Below are positions 12,711 to 22,901 of a stretch of DNA of 64,000 nucleotides, piece after piece. The stretch is from Sthenelais limicola (lineage: Eukaryota > Annelida > Polychaeta > Phyllodocida > Sigalionidae). Made by a program: the position numbers and the translations under genes. Under the pieces are notes generated by a model. That model saw only the letters and a list, made by a program, of their open reading frames with translations. It ran no database searches and was not told the DNA's origin. Within the stretch, counting starts at the first letter, position 1. The number at the start of each line of letters is the position of its first letter. The stretch covers positions 89,941,784 through 90,005,783 of the forward strand of contig OW804096.1 of assembly GCA_942159475.1 (NCBI GenBank), written 5' to 3'.

Positions 12711-12829
12711 TGATATATTATTCATATGTGTATATATATATATATATGTATATATAGGAGATGTTTTGTTACTTCTTTCATTTCTGAATGTGTTGTTGTT
12801 CAGTAAACAAGGAATTGTGTGAGACGAAA

Positions 12830-13132
12830 ATGAATATAACTGAACCTTTGATTGATTCCTCTTATGAGAGTTTGATACTGCGACTACCTGGATATATGAA
12901 TGAGGAATTTTTAAGGACTGGTATTTTATGTCTTTACGTCTTATTTCTTAGTGTTCTTGTATATGCATTTGGTACAGTGTGTAAATCACCTAATATGAAG
13001 CGTATAGCCATGAACATAATTAATCGGATGACCACTTCACGCATACAGCGCGCTGCTCATTATAGCTCTGAGTCACCGGAATGTGGCAGCGTCCCTTCAC
13101 GAAGAAGCGTGCCTCCTTCCCTACTGGGATAG
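12830..13132 (+). CDS. Small single-pass membrane protein (hypothetical)
   Basis: ATG at 12830 opens a 100-residue frame. An acidic N-terminus (MNITEPLIDSSYESLIL) is followed by a hydrophobic helix, roughly residues 30-50 (TGILCLYVLFLSVLVYAFG), and a basic, Ser-rich tail. It looks like a small membrane protein. A CAG acceptor at about 12801 just upstream could make this the last exon of a spliced gene. I do not recognise the family. The separate gene at 13235 follows within 105 bp on the same strand. Confidence 0.4.
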   Translation: MNITEPLIDSSYESLILRLPGYMNEEFLRTGILCLYVLFLSVLVYAFGTVCKSPNMKRIAMNIINRMTTSRIQRAAHYSSESPECGSVPSRRSVPPSLLG

Positions 13133-13155
13133 GATAGCGTTACCTTTACTTTGTA

Positions 13156-13170
13156 GTTCTATATAAAGAG
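13156..13170 (+). promoter_or_regulatory. TATA box for the 13235 gene
   Basis: TTCTATATAAAGAG lies about 70 bp upstream of the ATG at 13235, the right place for a TATA box with a start site near 13190. Confidence 0.55.
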
Positions 13171-13234
13171 ACGTTGGAGCCTTCATCATTCATCATTCAT
13201 ACAACACTACCAGAACGATAATTACTGATTAATA

Positions 13235-13759
13235 ATGGCCGCTTCTACTGCTTCTGTTACTGGTACACCAAGATTTTCACGTTATTATCTCAGCAGAAAG
13301 ACAAAGATACAAACTTCTAATATTGATGGGATTTATATCATAACGAGGGAAAAGATAGGCCACCCTCCAAGGATGACGCTTGTACCCGCAGAAATTTTGC
13401 AGTCCTCAGTAAATCAGAAGGATTTCGAAATGAGTGTGGAGGTTAAATGCCTTTCTGACTGGACAATTTCACTCATCGAGTTTAGAGGGGTATCATATAT
13501 ATCGCACATACACTATGGCAGCGATGGACAGAAACAGCTGAGTGATTGCTTCAATCTAACAGTTGAAGAACATAGGGCATTACGTCATTATCTAGGAGCA
13601 CCTGAGAACGCAACACCGCATCAAGTGGCCCCAATTCCAATCGGGAAGAGCATCATTGATGGAGAGCTAATGAGTCCATCATCATCGATGAACGAATTGG
13701 TCTACCTTTCCCAGCCATTTACACACCAGAGGCTGACTATGAGCTCGGAAGACTACTGA
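13235..13759 (+). CDS. Intronless 174-aa protein, possibly PC4-like
   Basis: A single open frame with a TATA box upstream and an AATAAA signal downstream (13903) makes a compact, complete transcription unit. The middle (about residues 66-115) reads as beta-rich, with WTISLIEFRGVSYISHI and then LTVEEHRALRHYL. The order of strands, a YGSDGQK turn and an LT.EE..AL helix recalls the ssDNA-binding PC4/Sub1 fold, but that is a weak pattern match. The C-terminal third is Ser/Pro-rich. Alternative: a lineage-specific orphan. No neighbour suggests a pathway. Confidence 0.5.
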   Translation: MAASTASVTGTPRFSRYYLSRKTKIQTSNIDGIYIITREKIGHPPRMTLVPAEILQSSVNQKDFEMSVEVKCLSDWTISLIEFRGVSYISHIHYGSDGQKQLSDCFNLTVEEHRALRHYLGAPENATPHQVAPIPIGKSIIDGELMSPSSSMNELVYLSQPFTHQRLTMSSEDY

Positions 13760-13902
13760 AGATGTGGCATTTGCAATTACCAACAAGAGACATTGTGCAA
13801 GTAAATTTGATGCAAAGAATTTGTAGTACTAACGTTTGTGTACTTATCATAGATGATCGTTGTGCTTGATGTCTAGTTACTTATGTCTGACTACAGATGA
13901 TG

Positions 13903-13908
13903 AATAAA
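13903..13908 (+). terminator. Poly(A) signal of the 13235 gene
   Basis: AATAAA 144 bp after the stop codon. Confidence 0.5.
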
Positions 13909-14114
13909 CGATTCAAAGATGATATATATGTGTTTGCTTTTTTGATAATGTTGTTATGCTAGACAGTTAATTAAGGTGGAGATTGTAGGAAGTATGGACA
14001 AATACATTAAAACTAGTTTGGACATTGAAAATACGAGTGCTGTGACGAAAAAGAAAACAATAACAATTGATTTACATAAATATCATTTTATTTATAATAT
14101 GAAGAGAGATGTAG

Positions 14115-14365
14115 GAAGGGAGAAGGATCTATAATTTGAAGTCCTTTTTTTATTATTGGGGTTTAAAGATATAAGAAAGTGAGGATCTATAATTTTGAGT
14201 CCTCTGATTTAATCTAAAAAGTATGTATTTATTATTATTAAAACAAAGGAGGGAAGAAGGATCTATAATTTGAAGTCCTTTTTTATTATTGGGGTTTAAA
14301 GATATAAGAAAGTGAGGATCTATAATTTTAAGTCCTCTGATATAATCTAAAAAGTATGTATTCAT
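14115..14365. repeat. Two tandem copies of a ~134-bp unit
   Basis: Units begin near 14118 and 14252 and share GGATCTATAATTTGAAGTCC and GGGGTTTAAAGATATAAG. Each unit itself contains two GGATCTATAATTT words. The second unit ends at the LINE target-site duplication. Confidence 0.75.
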
Positions 14366-14665
14366 TATTTTTTTTTTTTGTCCAACATCGGATCTTTATT
14401 CATTAAAAACATGGGTAAAAACAAAGGAAAACAATACGCATTCGAAGCGTTTTAAAGGTGCCCTAAACCCTACATATGTGTGGGAGAAATAGGCCTATGT
14501 TGCGTCACAAGAATTAACCTAGTAATAATGTTACAAATAGTGTTACAATAAAGTGGACCTTGGTTTTCTGAAGAATTTTCTTCTTTTGTTATTCATAGTT
14601 TTCGCATTTTCTTCTTTTAGTGTATGTATCACTGGCAGTATGATTCTGTACCTTGGGGTTTTATT

Positions 14666-17600
14666 TTACAATTGTTGGTATATAAATTTCCAAGGCTTGA
14701 ACAGCTTTTTGGCTGTATTATTATATTCTGCTGCGATCTTTAGACTACCTAGCCTCTTTTTTAGTTCTGGCAAGAATTGTACATATTCAATGTTATTTGC
14801 TCCGAAGAGCCTTTGGCGGTGGATGTAAGATTTCCCTGCTAGAATGATGAAGTTAATTTGTTGAGTTTTAACTCCTTTACCTCTTAGGCCGAAAAAGATC
14901 TGTTGAGGGGTAAAAGGTTGTCTTATAATTGTACTAAACCCAATTAGATTGGAAATCCAATCCTTGATGTCGTTCCAAAAGACTTCTACCTTGTTACATC
15001 TTATGAAGAAGTGCATTATATCGTCACGTCTGCCACAATAGTCACAATCGTTATGCAATTTGATGGACATGTGTTTGAGTTTAACATTACAGCAAATGTT
15101 GCGATGAAGGATCTTATATTGTAAGGCTTGTAGCCTCACGTCTATGGTAATTTTATAGGGTAGTTGGAAGATATGTTTCCAAGTTTCCTCTTCGTCTAGG
15201 TGATCATTTACATTGAGTATTTCTGACCACTTAGCCAGCTTGGGTATATCAATTTTGGTGCCTAAAATAAACATATCGTATAATATTTTCGCGTTGGATT
15301 TTAATATATTGACTCTAGTGGCGCCGATTTTCACCATTACTTCTTCGGCAACAACATTTAGTTCTAGAGGATTTATCATTCTTTTCCACTTGTTTGGAAT
15401 GGCATGCATTACCTGTATTCTATCATAAAAATGAACATCAATACCATATCTTTGTTCTAGTTGGTCATGCGACATAAATTTTACATTGTTGTCATATACA
15501 TCTTTGACTTGGACGATATTAGCATCTTTCCAACTGCTGAAATTGATAGTTTTCTTATTACACTTGATATGTGAGTTTCTCCAAATTCTTTCTTTAAGAA
15601 CCTCTGCTGATGATTCAGGACCGTGGTTATAATAAACTTCAGCCCAAACCTCAAACATTTCTTGGTAAAATTCATTGTGGAGTTTGCTAGTTTTTTCCCT
15701 CGACAGAAATATATCGTCGATGGATCTATTCTCAATCGTTCTTAACACATCAGACCATTTATCGTTGGGCGCTAAGAGCGCTCTTTGTACCCATCTTAAT
15801 CTGTTTACTTTAATTATGTTAGTTAAGGATCTCAGGCCCAGGCCACCTCTGTCGATGGTTTGATTGAGCCATTTGGTACCGATTTTGTTGGATCCGTTGT
15901 TCCAGATATAATTAAGAATTGTACCTTCGAAGACCTTGACTGTTTCTTTACATATTGTAATACAAGATAGTACATATTGTATTTTAGACAAGAGCAATGT
16001 GTTGCAAATAACAATTTTACCTTTGATTGTAAGGTTTCTGTTGCCCCATGTATTGGCTACCTCTTTGATTTCATCCGATAAGGATTTACAATTTTTTTCC
16101 ACCATTTTGAGGTGCTCGCGAGGGTATGTTAGGACAATGCCTAAGATTTTCATTTCTTGGACCCAATTGATCTCTCTGATCTCGTCATTTAAGCATTGGA
16201 TGTTGCCTATATTAAAACCTTTAGTCTTTCTGATGTTTAGGTTCAGGCCTGAGACTTCAGAGAAATTTTGAATGGTTTCTAAGGCTTTTATCAAGGCGTT
16301 TTCGTTCTTTAATGTGAGTGTTATATCGTCGGCAAACTGTACAAGTTTGCTGAGGTGGGTACCAATGTTAATTCCTTCGATTTCGTTATTTAATCTAATC
16401 TTTTCGGCTAATTTTTCTATGACTAGGGTAAAAAGGGTAGATGAAAGGGGGTCCCCCTGCTTCATCCCCCTATTTATCTCGAACCATGTCGAGATTGAGC
16501 CATTATTACTGAAGCATGCTTTGGAGTTATGGAGTAGGGTTTTGACCCACTTGATGATATATTCGCTAATATTATATGATTCTAAGCAACGGAGCAGAAA
16601 ATCCCAATCAATACTATCGTAGGCTTTAGAGAAATCAAGAGACAGAACGAATCCCTCTTGGTTATTCTCCTGCAGCCACCAGATTGTGTCATCAATTCGT
16701 CTTACTGCGTCACCTATGTATCTATTCTTAACGAACCCATGTTGGTCTTGGTCGATTAAATTTGGAAGAAAGGTATTTAGTCTATTGGCTATTACTTTGG
16801 ATATTAGTTTGTAATCCGAGTTGAGTAATGTTATGGGTCTCCAGTTAGCGATGTATCTGGAGTCCACCCCTTTCTTGGGTATAACATTTACTATTCCTCT
16901 GGATTGGTCTCTAGACATTTCTTCATTGTCAATACACTCGTTTAACATTTCCATAAAGAGATCCTTGATCTCAGACCAACACGCCTTATAGAATGCTACA
17001 CCTAGCCCATCCGTGCCTGGGGATTTGCCAGACTTTGTACTCTTTAGTGCTGAGACAACTTCATGTTCAGAGATATTTCTCTCTAAAAAGGTTTTCTCTT
17101 GGTCGCTTAATTTCTTACTCTCATCGTACTCGATGAAGTTATGTGTGTCAGGGTGGCTCAGTTCCTTCTTAGAATATAGGGCTTTATAAAAATTCATTCC
17201 TATACCTAGTATTTCTTTCGGTTCTGAGACCGTAACATTATTGTGGATTAATGTTTTTATTACCTTTTTCTCTGCGTTCCATTTTTCTAAGTTGAGAAAG
17301 TATTTTGAGGCCCTTTCCCCATTTACGAGCCAGTTGGCTTTTGACCTCATAAGAGCTCCCCTGGCTTTATATCTTTCGATACTATCTAATTTGTTTTTTA
17401 GAGATTCAAATTCCTCTAATTCGACTACATTCATGTTTTTTAGACAATCAAGGTCGTTCAACCGCTTTCTGCATATTCTTTCGTCAGAGTTTCTATCTCT
17501 CGCTTTCTCTTTGCACATGGTAATAGAATTTAATTTTATGATATATTTGAACAAGTCCCATCGTTCTCTGGCTGAGGCAGCGCCATATTCATTGTTTACC

Positions 17601-18403
17601 TCTACCAAAGTGTCTTTAACCATTGATATGTAATTGGGATCTTCTAGAATTTTATCATTTAACTTCCATAAACCACTACTTCTTCTGTTGGAAAGTGTAC
17701 TCACATTGATAGTAACCGTTTTATGGTCAGTAGACTCACATATTTCGGTTTGACATTGGGTGACTCTGTTAATCATACCATTATCTACAAAAATATAGTC
17801 TAGTCTTGATATGGAGTTGGAATTAGCTCTTCTCCAAGTATGAATCGGTTTACCATCTTCTTGTATTTTACATATGTCTACCAAATCGAGCTCTTCTAAC
17901 ATATCATTCAAGACAACTTTGTTTTTAAACTTGTCGCCTTGATCGAGGTCAATGTTGAAATCACCTAAAAGTACCAATCTATCGAAATTAGATTTTTCAA
18001 TGATATCTCTTATGTCACCTAAAACCTTGACCTGGTCATTTGGGTAATTGCTTGTTGGCATATAAGTATTAATGATCAAAAATATTTCATCTTCTATTTT
18101 TGTTCTTACGTATATGATTCTACCGTCAAGGTCTCTACCTTCAGAGTAATTTGAGAATTTTACATCTTTGGTGAATAATATTGCCACTCCTCTGCTATTT
18201 GAGAGACCGTGGCTTACACACATGTGGAATTTCCACTGGCTTTTCCAGATTTCAAAGCCCTCTTTCGTACTATGGGTTTCCTGCAACCCAATGATACCTT
18301 TTTTGATTTTACTGAGATTGGAAAACATAGATTTTCTTTTTTCAATACTATTTAGTCCGTTGACGTTGAGTGAGGTAAAGTTGATGCTGTCGTGCTTATA
18401 CAT
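14666..18403 (-). CDS. LINE ORF2: endonuclease / reverse transcriptase
   Basis: An uninterrupted 1245-residue protein. The N-terminus is an APE-type endonuclease: LNVNGLN (about 11), LQETHS (about 40), LLGDFNIDL (about 143), SRLDYIFV (about 198) and STDHKTV. The reverse transcriptase follows, with WRPITLLNSDYK, DFSKAYDSIDW, GMKQGDPLSSTLF and the catalytic FADD at about residue 690. Near residue 1118 is a Cys-His cluster (CDYCGRRDDIMHFFIRC) typical of Tx1/L1-type C-termini. It nicks target DNA and copies the element RNA at the nick. All catalytic motifs look intact, so this ORF could be functional. Confidence 0.92.
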   Translation of the reverse strand: MYKHDSINFTSLNVNGLNSIEKRKSMFSNLSKIKKGIIGLQETHSTKEGFEIWKSQWKFHMCVSHGLSNSRGVAILFTKDVKFSNYSEGRDLDGRIIYVRTKIEDEIFLIINTYMPTSNYPNDQVKVLGDIRDIIEKSNFDRLVLLGDFNIDLDQGDKFKNKVVLNDMLEELDLVDICKIQEDGKPIHTWRRANSNSISRLDYIFVDNGMINRVTQCQTEICESTDHKTVTINVSTLSNRRSSGLWKLNDKILEDPNYISMVKDTLVEVNNEYGAASARERWDLFKYIIKLNSITMCKEKARDRNSDERICRKRLNDLDCLKNMNVVELEEFESLKNKLDSIERYKARGALMRSKANWLVNGERASKYFLNLEKWNAEKKVIKTLIHNNVTVSEPKEILGIGMNFYKALYSKKELSHPDTHNFIEYDESKKLSDQEKTFLERNISEHEVVSALKSTKSGKSPGTDGLGVAFYKACWSEIKDLFMEMLNECIDNEEMSRDQSRGIVNVIPKKGVDSRYIANWRPITLLNSDYKLISKVIANRLNTFLPNLIDQDQHGFVKNRYIGDAVRRIDDTIWWLQENNQEGFVLSLDFSKAYDSIDWDFLLRCLESYNISEYIIKWVKTLLHNSKACFSNNGSISTWFEINRGMKQGDPLSSTLFTLVIEKLAEKIRLNNEIEGINIGTHLSKLVQFADDITLTLKNENALIKALETIQNFSEVSGLNLNIRKTKGFNIGNIQCLNDEIREINWVQEMKILGIVLTYPREHLKMVEKNCKSLSDEIKEVANTWGNRNLTIKGKIVICNTLLLSKIQYVLSCITICKETVKVFEGTILNYIWNNGSNKIGTKWLNQTIDRGGLGLRSLTNIIKVNRLRWVQRALLAPNDKWSDVLRTIENRSIDDIFLSREKTSKLHNEFYQEMFEVWAEVYYNHGPESSAEVLKERIWRNSHIKCNKKTINFSSWKDANIVQVKDVYDNNVKFMSHDQLEQRYGIDVHFYDRIQVMHAIPNKWKRMINPLELNVVAEEVMVKIGATRVNILKSNAKILYDMFILGTKIDIPKLAKWSEILNVNDHLDEEETWKHIFQLPYKITIDVRLQALQYKILHRNICCNVKLKHMSIKLHNDCDYCGRRDDIMHFFIRCNKVEVFWNDIKDWISNLIGFSTIIRQPFTPQQIFFGLRGKGVKTQQINFIILAGKSYIHRQRLFGANNIEYVQFLPELKKRLGSLKIAAEYNNTAKKLFKPWKFIYQQL

Positions 18404-18454
18404 GATGGTGTGAATAGTCTAGTTCAAAGAGGTTTTATATTAGTTGGTCATAGT

Positions 18455-19979
18455 TTAATCGCTTTCTTTGGGTTGGTAGAGTTGCTCTACGTTCTTCTTC
18501 TTGTTGAGTACTTGTCTGAGGGCTTCCCAGGTTTTCCCTAGCAAATTACCCTCTGTGACCCATTTCTCGATCTTTAGAACGTCGGGGTGGCTCAGGGTCA
18601 TCCCGATGCCCCACACTTCGTTTTTGGAAGCCTCTCCTAGTTGTTTTTCTCCCGTGTTTAGAAGGTACTGTCTGACAACCTCGTTCTGTTGGACTTTCGC
18701 CCGTAGCCCTTTGGTTAGCAGTTCAGCCCTCCTCTTTTCCCATGTTTCGTCGACCTCTCCTCTTTTGAACTCGTTCAGTACTTCCTTGGCTCTGGCTGGG
18801 TCTTTCTGTCTGGGTCTTTCTGGCTGGGTCTTTCATAACGAATTCCGCTTTGAGGGGATCTTTTGCTATCTTTGCCCTCCAATAAGCAAGGTATTGTTCG
18901 ACGTGGTCGAACCGTCTCTTGTCTAGATTGAAGGGGGACGGGTACTGGTTTGACAAGGGGTTCTCTCTCGTGAAAAAGACGAATGCGTACAAGGATTCTT
19001 TCTTGGAGAGAAAGCTTAGCGTGAATTTAGTTGGGAGCGTTTCCAAGCAGTTATGTGCATACGTGACATTTCCTATCTTGACATTGCCGTTGTTGTTAAA
19101 GGCTTTCTTGCCTGCTGCTCGTGCGGCTTTAACAACGATGTTGGCCCTATGGATCCTCTCTCTTAACATAAGGGGGAGATCCTGTTTGACATAAAGCGGC
19201 TTTTTTCCATCTACCTTGTCCTGATTTTTTAGATTAGCACGTTTGTCCCATACTTCAAGTGCGTGATCGACGGTTTCGAAGACAACCTTTATGGGGGCTT
19301 GGGCTCCTTTCCCCATTCTGAAGACTTCGGAGATGCCTTCGCTTTCGGCGCCCATTATTCCGCGAAACACATTGGTAACCATATCATTCAGGGTGTTTTC
19401 TTGTTCATCTTCTACAACTTTGACACCCTCTAGAATGAGGATGTTTGCATTGGCTTCGACGTCTTCTTGTAACCTGTCTTCTATTTTGGCTTCTGCCCCT
19501 TGCACAAGGGCCTGGAAGTCCTTGTCATCTTTCATTACTGCCCCTTCCTTCAGGGCTCTAATATCTGCGTCCTGTCTGTTATCCCTTCTTCTAATCGCAT
19601 TTATATCAATGTCTCTCTTGATATTGTCTTCTTTTAAGTCTTTGCATTTTTTCTGTAATGACTTTTGGGTTTTTTTCATCTTATCCATTCGCTTGGAACC
19701 TTTTTTTATTTGAGCGGATAAACTCTGAAACATGTTCCTCATATACTGAGGGGCCTCCCTGAGATCGGGGGCCTCGTCCTCCGATGATGACTCTGAGTCG
19801 GAGCTGTCGTCTATCATGCTCGAAGTTTCTGACTCAGACTGTCCGACATCTTCCATGTCGACCTCTTCTGGGAAAGAATCTTCCGTGTCTTTGTTTTGCT
19901 TTACTGTCTTCATGGTTTTGGTCTTCTTTAGGGCGGGCTCGACTTGCTTTTTGCCCGACATAGCGACGCCCCGTTTCAA
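18455..19979 (-). pseudogene. LINE ORF1: coiled-coil nucleic-acid-binding protein with NADAR domain, frameshifted
   Basis: Open from 19979 to 18723 (418 aa). Order: basic N-terminus, acidic Ser/Glu-rich stretch, Lys-rich coiled coil (about 80-150), an RRM-like middle part, then from about residue 335 a NADAR/YbiA-like domain (FTRENPLSNQYPSPF, RRFDHVEQYLAYWRA). In it, a 14-bp unit is tandemly triplicated (18793-18834); two extra copies add 28 bases and shift the frame, so the 418-residue product loses the rest. The lost half is still readable in the other frame: QQNEVVRQYLLNTGEK, the NEVWGIG block at 18601-18621 and NLLGKTWEALR, ending at the TAA at 18455-18457, about 50 bp before ORF2. ORF1 proteins coat LINE RNA; NADAR enzymes remove ADP-ribose from guanosine. 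Confidence 0.8.
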
Positions 19980-20967
19980 CGTTTGTATTGATTATGTATG
20001 TGAGGCTTGGGCGGAAGTAGAATTTTTACACTTTTCTAAGATGGCGACTTTGGTTCGAAAGCCAAGCTACGCCACTGGACCCCGATCTCTGATCTCGATC
20101 AAAAGATCATTAATACAGAAACTTTCGTAGCATGCCCTTGCTTTTTAACAAAATAATAGTTTTTGGCTATTGTACTGACTCTGTCTTGTGTTAATTGTTA
20201 TTGAGAGCCTGATAAAAGTTCACCGATTGGCTTGCGATCTTGGGCGGAAGCTGTGTCAGGCGCATGCGCAATGACTGCACTTCCGTTGGGGATTTTGCCG
20301 CTCGATTCGAAGTAACAAAGTTCACAATATATGGTTTTAGCGATATGATAGATTTTTCCTCTTGTTGGTATCAATTTTATATCAAGGCAAACCTTTTTCA
20401 CAGTATTTCCAACAGTTTCTCTCCTTTCTCAATGCTTTTAACGATGTTCGTCGGGTCCTGCCTTATCTCCAGGGGGGATACAGTTGCGGGAGTACGATTT
20501 GCACGAAAAGTGAGTCTCTGAGAGTTTTAGTTGAGTAGCTCCTGGGATATACAGTTTCAGATTCCTTAGGAAACTTAAAGTTCTTGCTCCTGTTAATATC
20601 CTTTGGTTTGATTCGAAGCTGGGAAGTGGTGGGATGTTCACTACTGTAAGCTCCGGGTTGCCTATCGGGCCCTGGAGAAGCCTGGAAAATGGCGTCCTCC
20701 CACGTGTGACCGTTGGGCGAGGATAGAGTTCGAGATATACGTATTTCCTTGCTTTAACTGATTGGCCAAGTTAATCCTGTGCGTTCCTTGTGAGTTTATG
20801 GATCTTTTGAGACTAGACTTGAGTTGTTAGTCAAAATCGTTCCTTTTCTTATGCTGAAAAAAAACGGGAGCTATCCTCAAGTGGTTTGGTGCCAAACCGG
20901 AACCGGAAGTTCCCCCATGTATTCATTATTATATGGTAAAACTAATCTACACTAATCTAATGGTATT

Positions 20968-22901
20968 CTACTTGGGTGTGGATGTATGGAGAGGAGGGAG
21001 AGGGAGCGGAAAAGAGGGTTCCTCCTCCTTTTTCTCCTCCTCCATCTCCTCCTCCTCCTCCTCCCTGGGCGCCACTTGGCACACCCACACATTCCCCCGA
21101 GAGGGGGATACCAGGTATACGTCAATAGCAGCCTGGTCAGTAGCAGCCTCACTGACAGGGCTTACTTCAATGGACGAAAACTGAAATAAAAGTCATTGAC
21201 ATTAGTATATATAGTAGCAAAAAAGCTAAATCTAGTATAGTGTGTACGATCCTTAACCACATTATGTTTATTCCAAGTCAACGACCTCATGACTTTTATT
21301 AGTCAGTATTAATAGCAAAGAGCTAGATCTAGTGTAGTGTGTGTGTACAGCCCCTTATGTACCACTGCCCTTGTCAGGGACGCGCGCCGGTGCTCACACT
21401 AGTCTCTCCACACTCCCACTATCTGCAGGGTGGTCACATAGCGTGTGGGTCCAGTGCGCGCTCTAGACCCAGCTTGAGGCACTTGGAATGGGGTGGTGTG
21501 CAAAATTGAATGTGTTGTGTGCATGTGTATGCTCTAAGTGGGAGGGACCTAACTTATATCATTGCAGTACTTAGAATACAATCAACACAATAACCTGTAC
21601 ATATTTTAGTCACATAACCATTAAAATTCGTTTAAATATGTAACTATTTTGACAGTCAGATACCTTTGACACCTAAATATCTGTTAGATACAGATTATTC
21701 GTTCACTTTGTATCCCTTATACCTTTTCCATTGACTAAATGTACTTCATCATAATATAACACCGTGATAAATGTCTGATTAATGTTGGGGGAGAGTTGAG
21801 AGGCCCATTGCCTTGAAAGGAATTACTTAAGCTATACTTAGAATGGAGTGGAAAGTGCTGCGTGGTGCACAGAGAGGGCTAGAGTATCTAAACATATAGG
21901 CCTAACATATTTTCACTGCCTTTTTATAAGCCAAAACCAGTATAATGTATATACACTTAAACATATTTACATTAAAATTCGTTCAATCATTCATTTACCT
22001 TGACAGACAGGTACATCTGGTAGATAGATATCATTTAGATACAGATAATTCGTTTACTATGTATCCCTGATCCATTGACTACATGTAATTTATGAGATCA
22101 TATCATAACCCCATGATTAATGGCTTATTAATGTAGGGGCAAGTTGAGGGGGTTGATTGCTTTGAAAAGGATAACTTAATGCACGTAAAGATGCAAGAAT
22201 GATATATAATTTCACATTTTAACAGAGATTTATGAGTACTTGTATATACAGGGCAATTGAGCAATGTCTTTGTGTCCCCTGTACGGAACTAGTATAATTC
22301 CATTGAAATGTTAGTGATAATTCACAATATCCTGGTATATCCTGGTATAACATAGTTCAATTGTAACATTTAAGAACTCAGATAATGATGTAAAATAACT
22401 TACATTTAGTCGTCGAGCCACTGATGATGATGCACCCAACCTTGGGCGTTTTGGTGTTCGGTGTTCAGTGTTTGGTGAAGAAAGCCTTGGCCTTGGCCTC
22501 AGACTTTCCTGCTATTTTAATATAGAAATACATACAATATAGTGTTTATATGAACCCATTTGAATTCACTAAAAACGAATTAAGACGAATGACAAATATC
22601 AGACATACTACATGTATAGAGTCAATGCAATATTTAGTACAGCATACATACCTCTTCTTGGATTTCTGAGCGCATTAATGCGCTCAGATGCTCCAGGGCC
22701 CGCTGATAGATTTGCATCCTGCCTACAAAGTCACTGGAAATAATTGTAGACAAATATGAAATAAATGGAATTTGTGTGAGTTATTTATACGACTTACAAT
22801 GTCAATACAAATTGATAATAGAAAATTGTATTAATAACCATTAATGTTCTAATGACGATTATCAAGAACTGCCACTAAATAATGTATGAGACTTACGCCA
22901 T
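20968..22901 (-). CDS. Four-exon gene for a 135-aa acidic-tailed protein
   Basis: Found from splice signals, not from a long ORF. Exon 1, 22897-22901 (ATGGC); exon 2, 22652-22733; exon 3, 22404-22511; exon 4, 20968-21180 with stop TAG at 20968-20970. Donors are GTAAGT, GTATGT and GTAAGT; acceptors are TTTCCAG, AAAATAG and TTTCAG; phases 2, 0, 0 keep one frame. Exon 2 gives a helical segment (MQIYQRALEHLSALMRSE), exon 3 a basic Pro/Arg-rich part with a nuclear-signal-like TPKRPRLG, exon 4 a compact segment followed by a Glu/Lys tract and a Pro-rich end. Probably nuclear. Family not recognised. A CAG repeat allows a one-residue alternative at the exon 3 acceptor. Exon 4 ends 38 bp from the LINE target duplication. 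Confidence 0.65.
21181..22403. repeat. Large intron containing two diverged ~240-bp direct repeats
   Basis: This third intron of the small gene carries two related blocks, about 21590-21835 and 21945-22180, sharing ATTAAAATTCGTT, TTAGATACAGAT and the pattern GATTAATG...GGGG. A smaller pair (about 21183-21240 and 21290-21350) shares CTAGTGTAGTGTGTG-like text. No exon recognised in it. Confidence 0.55.
22666..22687. repeat. 22-bp perfect palindrome inside exon 2
   Basis: CTGAGCGCATT followed by its exact complement AATGCGCTCAG. It encodes part of the helix LSALMRSE, so it may be coincidence or the fossil of a small insertion. Confidence 0.7.

Larger units (their letters stand above)
14370..20916 (-). 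mobile_element. Full-length Tx1/L1-like LINE retrotransposon
   Basis: The element reads leftward: about 0.94 kb of 5'UTR (19980-20916), ORF1, ORF2, 3'UTR and a poly(A) tail (T-run 14370-14379). Its target-site duplication ATGTATTCATTATT is present at both ends (14356-14369 and 20917-20930), so the insertion is complete and not very old. ORF2 is uninterrupted; ORF1 is frameshifted near its end. Target-primed reverse transcription by ORF2 would account for the poly(A) end and the 14-bp duplication. Confidence 0.9.
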
